Assembly: GCA_022316685.1 (NCBI GenBank) | Contig: JAKJHU010000134.1 | Span: forward strand, 248,001-312,000 | DNA: 64,000 bases | Direction of reading: 5' to 3' | Source of the DNA: Progne subis subis | Taxonomy: Eukaryota; Chordata; Aves; Passeriformes; Hirundinidae | Shown: one piece after another, positions 62,655-64,000 of the stretch | Numbering within the stretch: position 1 is the stretch's first letter | Layout of the letters: each line of letters starts with the position of its first letter | The notes under the pieces: model-generated | Database searches by the model: none | What the model was told of the DNA's origin: nothing | What the model saw: only the letters and a program-made list of their open reading frames with translations | Translations under genes and position numbers: made by a program

Positions 62655-63323
62655 GTCTTTTATTCCTTAGATTTTATTGGCTACAAATGTTATGTTATGT
62701 CCTTTTAAATCAGCCTACAGAAAGATCTGCTCTTAATTAAACTCTTTAAATAATTGGTGGATTTTAACTTGCCTGTGGAGGTTTGATCTCCATCCTCGTA
62801 ATTCAATCTCAAAGGCTTAATCCCCATTTAGTTTAGTTAATCGTTTGTGTAGGCAAATGCCCAATTAGGAACTCTCCATACCTTTTGGGCCTGCTCAGGC
62901 TCAAAATACCTGTGCTAAATAAAAATATTTTACAAAATCTGTGGGGTTTTAAACTGCCTTAATGGTGTTCGACATCCTGCCTCTAAAAGATTAAACTGTG
63001 GCATTTATATTTTAGATGTCACTGGAGTAGCTACCTGTGCTTGCCTTCCCAGCTTGGGGATATGAATAAAGAGGGCAGTGGGGTCTGCAGATCACTTTGA
63101 GCTTCGAAGTTTTGGGATATTTTCTCAATAATGAGCTTCCTTACTTCCACTTGTTTATGCTGTACACTTCTCTTTGACATAATTTAGTTTAATTATCAAG
63201 TCACTGGCATACATGTGACTAAGTTTTATAGGCACAAGAGGAAAAAGTGACATTTTGATATCATCTGGTTGTTGTTTGTGTGTTTGTTTCATTTTTGTTT
63301 TTTTTTTTCTTTTTTTTCCCCAG
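62652..63323. other. AT-rich unique DNA ending in a pyrimidine tract
   Basis: A long T-rich tract at 63291-63320 ends in CCCCAG, a strong splice-acceptor-like sequence. No other feature was recognised. Confidence 0.5.
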
Positions 63324-63483
63324 GAAATGCAATATTTAGCGAGTAGACAATTCTCAAGAGCACGGTACAAAAGAGGATTTCACCCAGACAGGCTCTCAGC
63401 TTCAGCAGAAATGCTCCCTTTCCTTGCAAGACATTCAGTAGAAACTTGGAGGAATCCCCCAAGCAGCAAGTACCCGAAGGGAG
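63324..63483 (+). other. Candidate spliced exon, product unknown
   Basis: A long polypyrimidine tract ends in CCCCAG at 63318-63323, and GAG|GTGAGAC at 63481 gives a strong donor, which defines a 160-base exon. A second donor-like GGGAG|GTGAGAG lies 83 bases downstream at 63567. One frame stays open through the exon, but 160 is not a multiple of three and the peptide has no recognisable domain. A non-coding RNA exon or a 5' untranslated exon fits as well as coding. Chance pairs of acceptor and donor are common in vertebrate DNA. Confidence 0.25.
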
Positions 63484-64000
63484 GTGAGACAACGCTTATG
63501 TCCTGCCTGGAAGCAGTCATCCCCCGCTGGTGTCCAAGGGAAGCAGCCCCTGAGCTCCAGGGGGAGGTGAGAGCAGCCCCCAGACCAGGGACAGCTGCTG
63601 AGCCCCCTCTGAGCCCTGGGGACACAGAAAGGGTTGTGCTGGAGCTCTCAGCACTCACCAGCCTTTGTAGGCGATCTGAAGGACTGGGCAAAGCTACAAT
63701 AAACCAACGTGGGCTCCCAAATGTTGTCCTTGCTTTCATTCACTTTTTTTCACATCGCAACCTCTGCCCATCTTGCCTTTTGTCAGCACTGAATTCTAGC
63801 CATTAGCAGCATTCTGTAGAGGAATAAAGGGCACAGAGCTCATCACTTAACTTCTTCCTGGCATTATCATTCTGTACGAGTTATTTTGGTTTAGAAACCC
63901 ACACACATTCTTCACAATCACACTCATTTTCCCACCAAAGATGAGGTCTACGGGTAGCTACTATTTTTTCAGCCTGTGTGCACTAAACCTCATAATCACT
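63484..64000. other. Unique DNA to the window end
   Basis: GC-rich to about 63680, then AT-rich. AATAAA lies at about 63822. The open frame through 63806 shows no domain. Nothing else was recognised. Confidence 0.45.

Noticed and set aside
1..64000. Endogenous retrovirus or LTR element
   Set aside because: No paired long terminal repeats, primer-binding site or polymerase-like frame was seen.

Overview
The window reads as nuclear DNA of a bird, probably a songbird. The strongest clue is a set of CR1 LINE fragments in both orientations, with the typical avian 3' ends (TGATTCT/AGAATCA-type tails). One of them, at 25375-25791, resembles the younger CR1 copies common in songbirds. No Alu-like SINE and no recognisable endogenous retrovirus was seen. 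The species and chromosome cannot be read from the sequence.

No protein-coding gene could be supported. The longest open frames lie inside tandem repeats (1-1384, 34105-34690, 37256-38385), where stop codons are missing because of the repeat unit. The other open frames are short, have no recognisable domain and lack convincing exon boundaries. The window is therefore best read as intergenic or deep-intronic DNA. One candidate spliced exon is at 63324-63483.

Layout: 1-1384 is a CA-rich minisatellite with a second-level duplication. 1970-2065 is a poly-T/TTTG tract. 2546-2705 and 2845-3250 are two CR1 tails in opposite orientation. 3251-16150 is mostly unique AT-rich DNA. 16153-16940 is an old, heavily diverged CR1 on the minus strand. 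17461-17645 and 25375-25791 are plus-strand CR1 tails. 33795-34900 is a minus-strand CR1 whose middle is occupied by a 586-bp ACAG/GGGACACACA array. 37256-38385 is a GC- and CpG-rich 24-bp minisatellite of about 47 units, with a canonical G-quadruplex motif at its left edge. 42197-42266 is a decayed tRNA-like sequence. 44841-44925 is another CR1 tail. 50555-50808 is an old L2-type LINE tail. 50968-51057 and 55190-55335 are small CpG-dense patches.

Long pure A/T runs (26-55 nt) are spread over the window. The remainder is single-copy AT-rich sequence, some of which looks like possible regulatory DNA, but that needs comparison with other genomes. The most unusual structures are the three unrelated minisatellites, one of which has grown inside a retrotransposon copy. 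No convincing new biological system was found.
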